Of a DNA stretch of 12,399 bases, positions 1-7,077 are shown piece by piece. The notes below the pieces were generated by a model. The model worked only from the letters and a program-made list of their open reading frames with translations, did not search any database and was not told where the DNA came from. How positions within the stretch are numbered: the first letter of the stretch is position 1; every line of letters starts with the position of its first letter. The stretch comes from JAFASC01 sp034669525 (GTDB lineage: Bacteria; Pseudomonadota; Alphaproteobacteria; Rhizobiales; Beijerinckiaceae): the NCBI GenBank assembly GCA_034669525.1, contig JAXDNH010000158.1:1-12399 (forward strand). Direction: 5' to 3'. The translations under genes and the position numbers were made by a program.

Positions 1-8
1 CTCGCTGA

Positions 9-788
9 TTACTTGAATGGGAAGGTCTGCGTGGGCGTCGTAACACCTCCGGCGACGATGCTGCTTGGCCCAAAGGAGAATATCTGACCGCCGTTCAGAA
101 GGCTGAGGGCGTTGGCGCTCCCAGTGAGTGTGTCATACGCGTAAGAAATCGAGCTGAGCGTCCCGTTCGCCTGCAACGCGAAGCTCGTGTTGGTGTCGAC
201 GAGAGTGTTCGTAATTAGCCCGGCATTCGAGACACCAGCCGGGTTCTGCACATTCATGCCGCCAGCATTCCTGGTGATCTGCGAGTTCTCGACCACGACA
301 CGTGAGTTATTGGTGCTGCTCTGCATTTGCACGCCGTTGCTACTGAACCCGTGGATCCGGCAGCGAATGATATGGACGGTAAGCCCGGAGTTGATGACCA
401 CGCCGTTGGGCGAGGCATTCGGGGGCGAAAGTCCCTCGATGTCGAGCCCATCGAGCGTGACCATGTCCGTCGTTCCGGCATTGACGGTGATGGCGTTCGT
501 CCCTGCGACGAGCACGCCCGCCTCGACATGATCGGACCTGATCGTCAGCGCCTTGTTGATCGTCACGCCGCCGAAGCCGCCGGGATCGAGGACGTTGATT
601 TCGCCGCTGGCGGCGGTCTTGGAGATCGCGCCGGCAAAAGTCTTGCACGGTGCGGTGCGGCTGCATGGATTGGCGTCATCGCCAACGCCGGACACCCAAG
701 TTCGTGTCGCTTGGGCCGAAGCGGGCGAAACGAATGCTACTGCTGACAGTGAACCGGCAATCAGCGCGCCGAAAATAAGATGCTTCAT
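9..788 (-). CDS. Secreted right-handed beta-helix (pectin-lyase-like) protein
   Basis: 259 aa. The N-terminus is a clear Sec signal peptide: Lys2, a hydrophobic stretch at about residues 4-20, and an ASA|QA cleavage site after residue 25, so the protein is exported. The mature part opens with a conserved-looking segment holding two cysteines (Cys42, Cys48), which could form a disulfide. It is followed by short beta-rich repeats rich in N, G, V, I and T (for example 'GVVINSGLTVHIIRCRIHG'), typical of right-handed parallel beta-helix proteins. No catalytic residues of a pectate lyase or other glycosidase can be assigned by eye. The ATG at 786-788 is supported by an AGGGGA ribosome binding site 5 bases upstream. 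It is transcribed away from the GST gene. Similar secreted beta-helix proteins of unknown function are, as I recall, frequent in Bradyrhizobium and relatives. Function unknown; an envelope or adhesion role would be a guess. Confidence 0.85.
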   Translation of the reverse strand: MKHLIFGALIAGSLSAVAFVSPASAQATRTWVSGVGDDANPCSRTAPCKTFAGAISKTAASGEINVLDPGGFGGVTINKALTIRSDHVEAGVLVAGTNAITVNAGTTDMVTLDGLDIEGLSPPNASPNGVVINSGLTVHIIRCRIHGFSSNGVQMQSSTNNSRVVVENSQITRNAGGMNVQNPAGVSNAGLITNTLVDTNTSFALQANGTLSSISYAYDTLTGSANALSLLNGGQIFSFGPSSIVAGGVTTPTQTFPFK

Positions 789-793
789 GAACG

Positions 794-799
794 TCCCCT
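794..799 (-). promoter_or_regulatory. Ribosome binding site of the beta-helix gene
   Basis: On the minus strand AGGGGA lies 5 bases before the ATG at 786-788. It supports that start, which also gives an intact signal peptide. Confidence 0.6.
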
Positions 800-1139
800 A
801 CGCTTGAGAGGCGGCGACCCTTACACACAAGTTAATTCAAGGCAACTTCTGCTCTCCCCCTGTATACCAGAGCCATAGCTGGGTTCGCGTCATGCCGGCG
901 CGCCAAAGGGCGCAAAGACCTCCTGATAAAATCCTTGGATCACCGCAGGTTAGGCATATGCATTCTTAATGTAGCCTGCGACGCGCGCAACCGACCCGTG
1001 CAGCCGGCGCGCAATCGCCGATTCGGCGCTCATGTGCGCTGTCTGTGCGATTTCACACATCGCGTGCAGCGTGGCAGCACAATTCCGGGCGCAAACGAAG
1101 CTCGCCGCTGAATCCGGCAGATCGAATCAACGCACTTGC

Positions 1140-1176
1140 TTGCAGCAGCGCCGGCATCATCGGCGCTTGCCTGCAA
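1140..1176. repeat. Two-part stem-loop upstream of the GST gene
   Basis: The inner arms AGCGCCG (1147-1153) and CGGCGCT (1161-1167) pair perfectly over 7 bp around a 7-base loop. The outer arms TTGCAG (1140-1145) and CTGCAA (1171-1176) add 6 bp after a small asymmetric internal loop. It lies about 67 bases before the GST start. No T-run follows on either strand, so it is not a standard terminator. It could be a 5' leader structure or an operator; no function can be assigned. Confidence 0.5.
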
Positions 1177-1232
1177 TGAGACCGGCTGACACCGGCACCG
1201 CGTTGCGCTATTGCGGCGGCCACACTGTTCCC

Positions 1233-1240
1233 AGGGAGGA
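1233..1240 (+). promoter_or_regulatory. Ribosome binding site of the GST gene
   Basis: AGGGAGGA ends 3 bases before the ATG at 1244. It decides in favour of this start over the in-frame TTG at 1211, and the ATG matches the N-terminus of the beta-class GST family. Confidence 0.85.
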
Positions 1241-1243
1241 AAC

Positions 1244-1852
1244 ATGAAGCTTTATTTCACGCCCGGCGCGTGCTCGCTGTCACCGCATATCGCGCTGCTC
1301 GAAGGCGGACTGACGGCGGATTACGAGCAGGTCGATCTCAAGGCGAAGACTCTGAAGAGCGGCGGCGATTATCGCGAGGTCAATCCGAAGGGCGCCGTAC
1401 CGGCACTGAAGACCGACGAGGGCGACGTGCTGACGGAAGGCCCGGCGATCGTGCAATACATTGCCGATCTCGCGCCCGGCAGCGAGCTCGCGCCGAAGGC
1501 CGGCACGAAAGAACGCTACAGGCTGATGGAATGGCTCAACTTCATTTCGACCGAGCTGCACAAGAACTTCAGTCCGCTGTTTCGTCCCAACACGCCGGAT
1601 GAATACAAGCCGATCGCGAAGGAGAATCTGGCGGGAAAATTCGCCTATGTCGATCAGAAGCTCGCCAAGACGCAGTATCTGATGGGCGACCATTTCACCG
1701 TCGCCGACGCCTATCTCTACGTGATGTTGCGCTGGGCGCAGGCGCTGAAGCTCGACATGTCGAAGTTCGGCAACCTGAAGACGTATTTCGAGCGCGTCGG
1801 CGCACGGCCCAAAGTGCAGGAGGCACTGGAGGCGGAGGGCTTGAATAACTAG
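1244..1852 (+). CDS. gstA: Beta-class glutathione S-transferase
   Basis: 202 aa, the normal length for cytosolic bacterial GSTs. It conjugates glutathione to electrophiles or acts as a glutathione-dependent thiol reductase/peroxidase in the cytoplasm. The N-terminal thioredoxin-like domain (about 1-80) begins MKLYFTPGACSLSPH, with Cys10, the beta-class cysteine that binds glutathione. It also has NPKGAVPAL (48-55) with cis-Pro53 and the glutathione-binding TEGPAI (64-69). The helical C-terminal domain carries His106 (TELHKNF), equivalent to the conserved His106 of E. coli GstA, and the FTVADAY N-capping motif (151-157). Overall similarity to E. coli GstA as I remember it is high throughout, including 'SPLFRPNTPDEYKP'. 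The gene stands alone. It converges on the peptidase gene and its stop overlaps the stop of that gene. The physiological substrate cannot be told. Confidence 0.96.
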   Translation: MKLYFTPGACSLSPHIALLEGGLTADYEQVDLKAKTLKSGGDYREVNPKGAVPALKTDEGDVLTEGPAIVQYIADLAPGSELAPKAGTKERYRLMEWLNFISTELHKNFSPLFRPNTPDEYKPIAKENLAGKFAYVDQKLAKTQYLMGDHFTVADAYLYVMLRWAQALKLDMSKFGNLKTYFERVGARPKVQEALEAEGLNN

Positions 1853-3552
1853 TAGATCGTAGCGCGCGCCAGGTTCATCGCCCGCGCCGCGAACGCATCT
1901 GTCGGCAGATCGGTGGCAATGCGGCCGAAGCCGGTCACGTAGCCGGCTGAAGGTGTTGCAGCCATGAGGTTGAGTTCGGCGCGCGAGGCGGCGCGCGGCG
2001 CCGCGACCGCGGGGCCGAGCACGGACTGCGTCGTCATCCGGGTGACCGGAGCGCTCCCAGTTAGCGCACGGAAGTTCGATCGATCGAGCCGCGCAGCCAC
2101 GAAGTCAGCGTGGCCGGCTGCCGTTTTCGAGAGATATGGCCGCCCGAGGGCGACGGCGCGCAAACCGGGCGTCGCGCCGCCGGCCGGTGCATAGGCAAGC
2201 GCCAAGGTTTGCGCCGGCGGTTTGTCGGACTTTGGCGCCCCTTCATTGAGGGCGCTCGGCGCGGACTTTTGAGGGTCGCGAGCGCCTTGCGTCGCTTCGA
2301 GGAGACCGCGGATCGCGGCGCTGCCGTCCAACGATGGACTCGCCGCATAGGCGGCGACGGCCCGCGGGACGGGCGTGGCAATCACTGTGGCAAGTTGGAC
2401 TGGCCGGGTTGGCGGCAGCGGAATGGAGGCGGTCGTCAGTTCACCCGGCCGGCGCGGCGGTATCGGCAGCGTCGCTTCGGGTGCGGCGCGAGATTCTTCC
2501 GGCGCCTTCGCCTCGAGCGCGGCGACCTTGCTGCTCGCCTGAGGCGCTTCCGAAACGGAGGGCGACATATAGGTTTCGCCGCGCGGCAGATTGCGCTCGG
2601 CGTCCTGGATCGGGCGCGGCTCGGTGCGATAAGCCTTCGCCACGAAAAGATTGCGGTCTCCGTCTTCGCCTCCTGCAGAAGCGACCTGCGTCGGCGCCCC
2701 GCGCGAAGCTGCAGCGCCGACTTGCGTGCGATTGCCCGCCCAGCCGCGCCGTGGCGGCGCTGCTTCCGTGGCCGCGTCGTCTTCCTCGTCGCGGCCGCCG
2801 CCAAACAGGAAGGCGAAGAAGCCGCGGCCGCGGCTCGGCGCATCCTGCGCGATGCCGCCGGTCGCCTCGATTTCGGCGCGAGCTTCGTCGTAGCGGGCGA
2901 GCGTCCGCCCGTCGGCGGCAAGATGCACGGTCTTGCCGTCGGGGAAGAGGCGAGCGAGCTGGTCGTAGGACATGCGCGGCCAGGCGCGCACGCTGCCGAC
3001 ATCGAGGTGGACGAAATTGGCGTTTCCGTAATAGCCGACGCCGCCGCGCTGCAGCTTCATGCCGACTTCGCGAACCTTCTCCATCGACATGTTGGGCATG
3101 GTCGTGTCCATCGCCTTGCCGAGCATGTGCTGGGAATGTTCGGCGACGGCGCGCGAGCGGCGGCGCAGCATGGCGTTTGTCCTGGGCGAGCGATAGGCGG
3201 AGACGACGACGACAGGGTCTTCCGGCGAATTGCCGCCCGCATTCCGGTAGGTCTCCCAGACGACGTCGAACAACCGCGGGTCCATCTTCGTCCGGTCGTC
3301 GGTGCGCCAGTCGCGCAGGAACCAGTTCAGCTTCTCAAGCGCGGCGGAATCGTACTGGCCGCCCACGCGGTAGGTCGCAGCGATCGATTCCTTGGTGTGG
3401 GAATGGAAGAGGTAGATCGTGCGGGTATCGCCGTTGGCGATGCAGGTCTCGGTCGTCCCAGGTAGAAGCGCAGTGAAGAGCGCGGCCAACGGCCCCGCCC
3501 AGGCTGAGAGACGCGCAAACTTACGGCGTGACCGAGAGTGGCTCTCTTGCAA
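1849..3552 (-). CDS. Tat-exported DUF882/YcbK-like M15 peptidoglycan peptidase with long Pro-rich tail
   Basis: 567 aa with a TTG start. Residues 8-14 read SRRKFAR, a twin-arginine (Tat) motif, followed by a hydrophobic stretch at about 15-36. E. coli YcbK (MepK) is, as I recall, also a Tat protein, so the TTG start is well supported. The zinc peptidase domain spans about 40-230: SAYRSPRTN (118-126), EHSQHMLGKAMD with ligands His142 and Asp149, and FVHLDVG with His182 and Asp184. This is the SxHxxGxAxD...HxD signature of the DUF882/M15 family, whose E. coli member cleaves 3-3 peptidoglycan cross-links. Residues from about 235 to the end are low-complexity (Ala/Pro/Arg, for example 'PPTRPVQLA') without a visible domain. 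The tail is unusually long for the family and may be a spacer or wall-binding region. A CtrA-type promoter lies about 65 bases upstream. Its stop overlaps the GST stop in CTAG. Confidence 0.9.
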   Translation of the reverse strand: MQESHSRSRRKFARLSAWAGPLAALFTALLPGTTETCIANGDTRTIYLFHSHTKESIAATYRVGGQYDSAALEKLNWFLRDWRTDDRTKMDPRLFDVVWETYRNAGGNSPEDPVVVVSAYRSPRTNAMLRRRSRAVAEHSQHMLGKAMDTTMPNMSMEKVREVGMKLQRGGVGYYGNANFVHLDVGSVRAWPRMSYDQLARLFPDGKTVHLAADGRTLARYDEARAEIEATGGIAQDAPSRGRGFFAFLFGGGRDEEDDAATEAAPPRRGWAGNRTQVGAAASRGAPTQVASAGGEDGDRNLFVAKAYRTEPRPIQDAERNLPRGETYMSPSVSEAPQASSKVAALEAKAPEESRAAPEATLPIPPRRPGELTTASIPLPPTRPVQLATVIATPVPRAVAAYAASPSLDGSAAIRGLLEATQGARDPQKSAPSALNEGAPKSDKPPAQTLALAYAPAGGATPGLRAVALGRPYLSKTAAGHADFVAARLDRSNFRALTGSAPVTRMTTQSVLGPAVAAPRAASRAELNLMAATPSAGYVTGFGRIATDLPTDAFAARAMNLARATIY

Positions 3553-3594
3553 ACTAGTCCTCGGCTCCTGCCCTGCTCGCCCGGGGCAATGCTA

Positions 3595-3633
3595 AAAGTA
3601 AAGATGGCCGATAACCATTAACGCGTCGTTAAC
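3595..3633 (-). promoter_or_regulatory. CtrA-type promoter of the M15 peptidase gene
   Basis: Bases 3618-3633 read TTAACGCGTCGTTAAC, a perfect TTAA-N7-TTAAC match to the CtrA consensus of alphaproteobacteria. The central 15 bases also form a 6-bp inverted repeat. On the minus strand the proximal TTAA stands in the -35 position. It is followed by 17 bases and then TACTTT (3600-3595), a weak -10. Transcription would start near 3587, leaving a leader of about 35 bases to the TTG at 3552. Cell-cycle control of a wall hydrolase fits known CtrA targets, but binding is inferred. Confidence 0.6.
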
Positions 3634-3696
3634 GATTGGCCGCCCGATTGCGCTTTTCGGACGGGTGTCGCTCTAGAGACACAAATGGGCGAAATA

Positions 3697-3714
3697 TGGC
3701 CGAGCTTGCGGCCA
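3697..3714 (-). terminator. Possible terminator hairpin after WcbI-1
   Basis: A perfect 6-bp stem, TGGCCG / CGGCCA, with a 6-base loop begins 9 bases past the WcbI-1 stop in its direction of transcription. Only a weak T-rich stretch (TATTT) follows. It may end the WcbI transcript or merely stabilise its 3' end. Confidence 0.35.
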
Positions 3715-3723
3715 GCCCCGGTC

Positions 3724-4743
3724 TTAAGCCGCGCTCGCGAGCCGGCCCCGTGGCACTCCTGCGAAATCGTGCAGGAGCTTCGAGGTCGCCGCGTCGGCGA
3801 GCCAATCCTTCACGCGATAATCGGCGAGTTGCTCCGGCCGGTAGCGGCCATAGACGCCGTAGCAGTGCTGAATGTAGCCCGGCAGGTCCCAGAACCGGCC
3901 GAGATTCTTGCTCAGCCGGTAATGGCTCGCCTTGAAAATGTAACTGCCTGAAACTCCATAGAATTCGGCGATTTCCGGATAGACCGGGAAAATATAGCCG
4001 CGGACGATGTCGTCGACCGCGTAAGTATCGAAATCGATTGGGCCGCTAGGCCGCCCGACGCTGCGCAGCAACATGCGGGCGATGTCATACATGACATACG
4101 GCTTCGGATGGTTGACCGAGTACATGAAGCAGCCGCGAGTGGTCCAGCGCACTAAATCGGCGCTAAGGTCGAGCCCGTACTGCCGGCCCTGTTCGAGCAG
4201 CGCCGCGGCCGCGCCCTCCCACACGTCGAAATAGCCGAGCGCCTCGTAGACTTCGCGCCGGAAAAGACGCAGCGCCGCCTCGACCGGCAGACCGGCCCGG
4301 TAGGCGAAGAAGACGAGCGCCGAGTGGCAAGGCCCGGTCCCGCAATGGATGAGGCTGTTCCCCTTGGTCGGATCGAAGACCAGGATCAGGTCGGGATGAT
4401 AGGCGGTGAAAATGAGCAGCGGGAACCAGATGCCTTTGCGCAACTCGCCCCGCAGCGTCTCTGAGGAGCCACCGCCGCGTATGTAACCGGGAGCAAAATC
4501 CTGGCAGAAGACGTAGTCGTAGGTCTCGAGCGTACGCGCCAGCGTCTTGGTGTCCGTCCAGGATCTTGAGACGATGGAGAAGCGGTCGATCTCCGCTTCG
4601 AGATCGAGCAGCTTCATCGCATAGGCGACGCCAAAGCTCTGACAGGGACCGACGATGGCAATGCGCGGGCCGGACGGGCGCCGCTTCAGCGCTCGCTTCT
4701 GCCAGCTTGCGATCACCTGCCGATCGAGTGAGGCCAAAAGCAT
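3724..4743 (-). CDS. WcbI-like polysaccharide biosynthesis protein, copy 1
   Basis: 339 aa. Assigned to the WcbI family, whose Burkholderia capsule-cluster member binds coenzyme A. No signal peptide or membrane segment is visible, so it is probably cytoplasmic. Family marks shared by all four copies are: an N-terminal 'PRIAIVGPCQSFG' loop (26-38), YHPD (115-118), CHSA followed by FFAYRAGLPVEAALRL (139-160), RGCFMYSVNHPKP (203-215), and a C-terminal 'PVYPEIAEFYG...GSYIFK' block. This copy has Pro-Cys-Gln (33-35) where copies 2 and 3 have Asn-Cys-Gln, so its active loop may be altered. It is the last of three tandem minus-strand copies, 55 bases after WcbI-2. No strong ribosome binding site precedes the ATG at 4741-4743. 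The family call is firm; the reaction is unknown. Confidence 0.85.
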   Translation of the reverse strand: MLLASLDRQVIASWQKRALKRRPSGPRIAIVGPCQSFGVAYAMKLLDLEAEIDRFSIVSRSWTDTKTLARTLETYDYVFCQDFAPGYIRGGGSSETLRGELRKGIWFPLLIFTAYHPDLILVFDPTKGNSLIHCGTGPCHSALVFFAYRAGLPVEAALRLFRREVYEALGYFDVWEGAAAALLEQGRQYGLDLSADLVRWTTRGCFMYSVNHPKPYVMYDIARMLLRSVGRPSGPIDFDTYAVDDIVRGYIFPVYPEIAEFYGVSGSYIFKASHYRLSKNLGRFWDLPGYIQHCYGVYGRYRPEQLADYRVKDWLADAATSKLLHDFAGVPRGRLASAA

Positions 4744-4798
4744 TGAAAACTAAGAGACAGGCGGATCGCCCGACGGGTTCCGAGCGACAGAGCGGTGC

Positions 4799-5860
4799 CT
4801 AGCCGAGGCTCGCGCCCACGGCAAGATTGGCAGCTCCGCGCCCGCCGCCAGAAGGATTGAGGCCGCGCGGCTGCACTCCCGCCATGCCAAGCAGAAAACC
4901 GGAGGCCTCAGTATCGCCGAGCCACGTTTCGACGCGCTCGTTCGTGAGCTGGTCCGGTTTGTATGTGGCGTAGAAACGGTAGCAGTCGGTCACAAACCGG
5001 CGAAGGGTCCAGAACTCGCCGACATTGTGCGTCAGCGAAAAATGCGCGCCCTTGAAGATGTAGCTGCCGGAGAAACCGTAGAATTCGGCGATTTCGGGAT
5101 AGACGGGGTAGACGACGCCTCTGACAAGGTCGTCGACGGCATAATTGTCGTAGTTGATCGGCGTGACGGGGACACCCGCCTTTTGCATCAGCTGACGCGC
5201 CACATCGAGAAAAACGAAGGGCTTCGGATGAATGCTCGAATACATGAACAAGCCGCGGCGCGTCCAACGCAGCAGGTCCTCGCGGAAGTCGAGCGAAAAT
5301 TTTTCGCCTTCTCTCAGGAATGCGTCGCTTGCTTCATTCCAAATATCGAAATAGCCGACCGCTTCGAAGACGTCGCGATTGAATAATCGGAGCGCCGCAT
5401 CGACCGGCAATCCCGCACGATAGGCAAAGAATGCCAGCGCGGAATGATATGGCCCGAGCGGGCCGCCGATCCTCGCATTGTCCTCGAGGGTGCGGTCCTC
5501 GACATAGATCTGATCGGGATGAAAGCCGGTGAAGACGATCGTCGGGAATAGAACCAGATTCTTCAGTTCGGCGACGATTGTGTCCGATGTTCCGCCGCGA
5601 ACATAACGCGGGCCGAACGGCTGCAAGAAAACATAATCGTAGAGCTTCAGCGCGCGTATCAACGTCTTGATGCCGATCCACGGTTTGAACATGACCGGAA
5701 AGGGATGCACCATGGCTTCGACGTTAAGCAGCTTCATCGCATAGGCGATGCTGAAATTCTGGCAATTTGCGACGACGGCAATGCGCGGCCCGGAGCCGGG
5801 TCGCCGAAGCGATCTATCCCGCAGGCTGGCTATGACGCGTTGGTCGAGGGTCGTCAGCAT
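4799..5860 (-). CDS. WcbI-like polysaccharide biosynthesis protein, copy 2
   Basis: 353 aa from the ATG at 5858-5860. The reading frame stays open up to 5998, but the extra 46 residues are Arg/Ser-rich and overlap the 3' end of WcbI-3. The shorter start (MLTTLDQRVIASLRDRS) aligns with the starts of the other copies. It carries the WcbI-type loop 'RIAVVANCQNF' with Asn32-Cys33-Gln34, FHPD (113-116), the GPYHSALAFFAYRAGLP block (136-152), the HPKP element and a C-terminal 'YPVYPEIAEFYGFSGSYIFK' block. It is the closest relative of copy 3 by eye. It begins 31 bases after WcbI-3 and is probably in one transcript with it and with copy 1. The C-terminal tail after the shared 'LGDTEASGFLLGMAG' region is Gly/Arg-rich and differs from the other copies. 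Role in glycan modification is inferred from the family. Confidence 0.86.
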   Translation of the reverse strand: MLTTLDQRVIASLRDRSLRRPGSGPRIAVVANCQNFSIAYAMKLLNVEAMVHPFPVMFKPWIGIKTLIRALKLYDYVFLQPFGPRYVRGGTSDTIVAELKNLVLFPTIVFTGFHPDQIYVEDRTLEDNARIGGPLGPYHSALAFFAYRAGLPVDAALRLFNRDVFEAVGYFDIWNEASDAFLREGEKFSLDFREDLLRWTRRGLFMYSSIHPKPFVFLDVARQLMQKAGVPVTPINYDNYAVDDLVRGVVYPVYPEIAEFYGFSGSYIFKGAHFSLTHNVGEFWTLRRFVTDCYRFYATYKPDQLTNERVETWLGDTEASGFLLGMAGVQPRGLNPSGGGRGAANLAVGASLG

Positions 5861-5891
5861 GGATACAAAAGCGTTCGGCTCGCACTGCGGC

Positions 5892-6974
5892 TCAAGACGA
5901 TCCGAGCTCGCGGACGGTGAGGCCTTCGGCAACAAGCATGGGCGTCGCCTCCTGCCGTTTCGGAAGCGGTGCGCGACTGCTGCCAGATGCTGCGACATCC
6001 TTCAAAAATCCGAAAATCTCCGGGTTTTCCAGCCAGCCTTGTACGCGTTCGCTGGTGAGCGCCTTGGCGTCGTGACGCGCATAGAAGCGATAAGACTCAC
6101 GCACGAAGCCGTGAAGATCCCAGAAGTCGCCGATGTTCAATCCTCCCGGAGCATGCTCGGGCGCTTTGAAGACGTAGCTGCCGCGAATGCCATAGAATTC
6201 GGCAATTTCCGGATAGACGGGGTAGACGGCGCCTCGCACGAGATCGTCGACGGCGTAGTCATCGAAATTGACCGGCTTCATCGGAACACCGGCCTTCTCC
6301 ATGAGCTGGCGCGCAAAGTCGAAAAACACGAACGGCTTCGGGTGGATGCTGGAATACATGAAGCAGCCGCGGCGCGTCCAACGCAGAAGATCTTCGCGGA
6401 AATCGAGTGAGAATCGCTGCCCCTCTTTCAAGAGAGCTTCGACCGCGCCATTCCAAACGTCGAAATAGCCGATGGTTTCGAAGACTTCACGATTGAAGAG
6501 CCTCAGCGCGGCGTCTACCGGCAATCCCGCGCGGTAGGCGAAGAATGCAAGCGCCGAATGGTACGGACCGATCGGACCGTTGATCATTGCGTCGCCCTTG
6601 GCGCGATCGTGGACGTAAATCTGATCTGGATGAAAGCCGGTGAAGACGAGCGTCGGGAGCAGCGTCGGGTCCTTCAGCTCCTGCATAATCGGCTCGCCCG
6701 ATCCGCCGCGTACAAAACCCGGGCCGAAGGGCTGGAAGAACACATAATCATAGAGCTTGAGCGTCCGTGCCACCGTCTTGACGCCGACCCAGGACTTGAA
6801 AATCACCGGGAAGCGATGAACGGTGGCGTCGAGATTGAGCAGCTTCATCGCATAGGTGAGGCCGAAGCTCTGGCAATTCGCGACAACGGCGATGCGCGGG
6901 CCGGAGCCGCCGCCCCGTAGCGATCTGTCCCGCAAGCTCGCTATGACGCGCCGATCGAGTAAACTCAGCAACAT
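5892..6974 (-). CDS. WcbI-like polysaccharide biosynthesis protein, copy 3
   Basis: 360 aa, the first gene of the minus-strand WcbI run. Motifs in order: 'PRIAVVANCQSFG' with Asn33-Cys34-Gln35; FHPD (114-117); GPYHSALAFFAYRAGLP with His139-Ser140; RRGCFMYSSIHPKP (201-214); 'YPVYPEIAEFYGIRGSYVFK' (251-270); and a C-terminal 'FWDLHGFVRESYRFYARHD' stretch. It is cytoplasmic by absence of a signal peptide. It diverges from GSCFA-1 across 103 bases, an arrangement repeated by WcbI-4 and GSCFA-2, so the pair is likely co-regulated. The ATG at 6972-6974 lacks a clear Shine-Dalgarno. It may be a CoA-dependent transferase, because Burkholderia WcbI binds CoA; this is inference. By motif integrity copies 2 and 3 look the most likely to be active. 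Confidence 0.87.
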   Translation of the reverse strand: MLLSLLDRRVIASLRDRSLRGGGSGPRIAVVANCQSFGLTYAMKLLNLDATVHRFPVIFKSWVGVKTVARTLKLYDYVFFQPFGPGFVRGGSGEPIMQELKDPTLLPTLVFTGFHPDQIYVHDRAKGDAMINGPIGPYHSALAFFAYRAGLPVDAALRLFNREVFETIGYFDVWNGAVEALLKEGQRFSLDFREDLLRWTRRGCFMYSSIHPKPFVFFDFARQLMEKAGVPMKPVNFDDYAVDDLVRGAVYPVYPEIAEFYGIRGSYVFKAPEHAPGGLNIGDFWDLHGFVRESYRFYARHDAKALTSERVQGWLENPEIFGFLKDVAASGSSRAPLPKRQEATPMLVAEGLTVRELGSS

Positions 6975-7049
6975 CGCTCAGAAGGCTCAGGTTTACAGCT
7001 TAAGACGTGCGCCGCTAGATCGCCCCATTCGGGCGGAATGGTATTCGCG

Positions 7050-7060
7050 CCCCCCCCCCC
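7050..7060 (+). repeat. Homopolymer of 11 C upstream of GSCFA-1
   Basis: Eleven consecutive C residues stand directly before GAGGAG (7061-7066) and 17 bases before the GTG start. The paralogous region before 9348 has only CCGCC here and is about 8 bases shorter between matching flanks, so the run is an expansion in this copy. Such tracts slip during replication and can switch expression; they are also prone to sequencing error. Confidence 0.85.
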
Positions 7061-7066
7061 GAGGAG
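7061..7066 (+). promoter_or_regulatory. Ribosome binding site of GSCFA-1
   Basis: GAGGAG abuts the C-run and lies 11 bases before the GTG at 7078, a slightly long spacing. It favours the GTG start, which aligns with the start of GSCFA-2, over in-frame starts within the antisense of WcbI-3. Confidence 0.55.
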
Positions 7067-7077
7067 ACCGGCTCCCC

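Larger units (their letters stand above)
789..1243. other. 455-base gap between the divergent beta-helix and GST genes
   Basis: No convincing gene is present. ORFs on both strands at about 1030-1247 have Cys/Arg-rich, shadow-like compositions and no recognisable domain. A 27-codon minus-strand TTG ORF (915-832) sits after AGGAGG but has no other support. The gap must contain the promoters of both flanking genes, but I cannot place convincing -35/-10 pairs. The one clear structure is the stem-loop at 1140-1176. Confidence 0.6.
6975..7077. promoter_or_regulatory. Divergent control region, copy 1 (WcbI-3 / GSCFA-1)
   Basis: 103 bases between two divergent starts, so both promoters must lie here or in the gene ends. 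A 34-base block at 7014-7047 matches 9292-9325 in the second divergent region at 25 of 34 positions by hand alignment, without gaps. The C-run (7050-7060) and the GSCFA-1 ribosome binding site follow. No consensus -35/-10 is evident. Confidence 0.5.

Noticed and set aside
832..915. 27-residue minus-strand ORF after AGGAGG
   Set aside because: The ribosome binding site is good, but the TTG start, the lack of a conserved-looking sequence and its location in the beta-helix leader give too little support.
1030..1247. Possible small genes on both strands in the GST upstream gap
   Set aside because: Both 71-codon frames cover the same bases, have Cys/Arg-rich composition and show no convincing ribosome binding site or domain.
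2110..3465. 451-codon plus-strand open frame
   Set aside because: Antisense to the M15 peptidase, which has its zinc ligands, Tat signal and promoter. The plus-strand product is Arg/Gly-rich and shadow-like.
5861..5998. 46-residue N-terminal extension of WcbI-2
   Set aside because: It overlaps the WcbI-3 coding end, is Arg/Ser-rich, and is absent from the other three copies. The ATG at 5858-5860 aligns with their starts.
6856..7077. 74-residue N-terminal extension of GSCFA-1
   Set aside because: It is antisense to WcbI-3, reads through the C-run and has no match in GSCFA-2. The GTG at 7078 aligns with the GSCFA-2 start.
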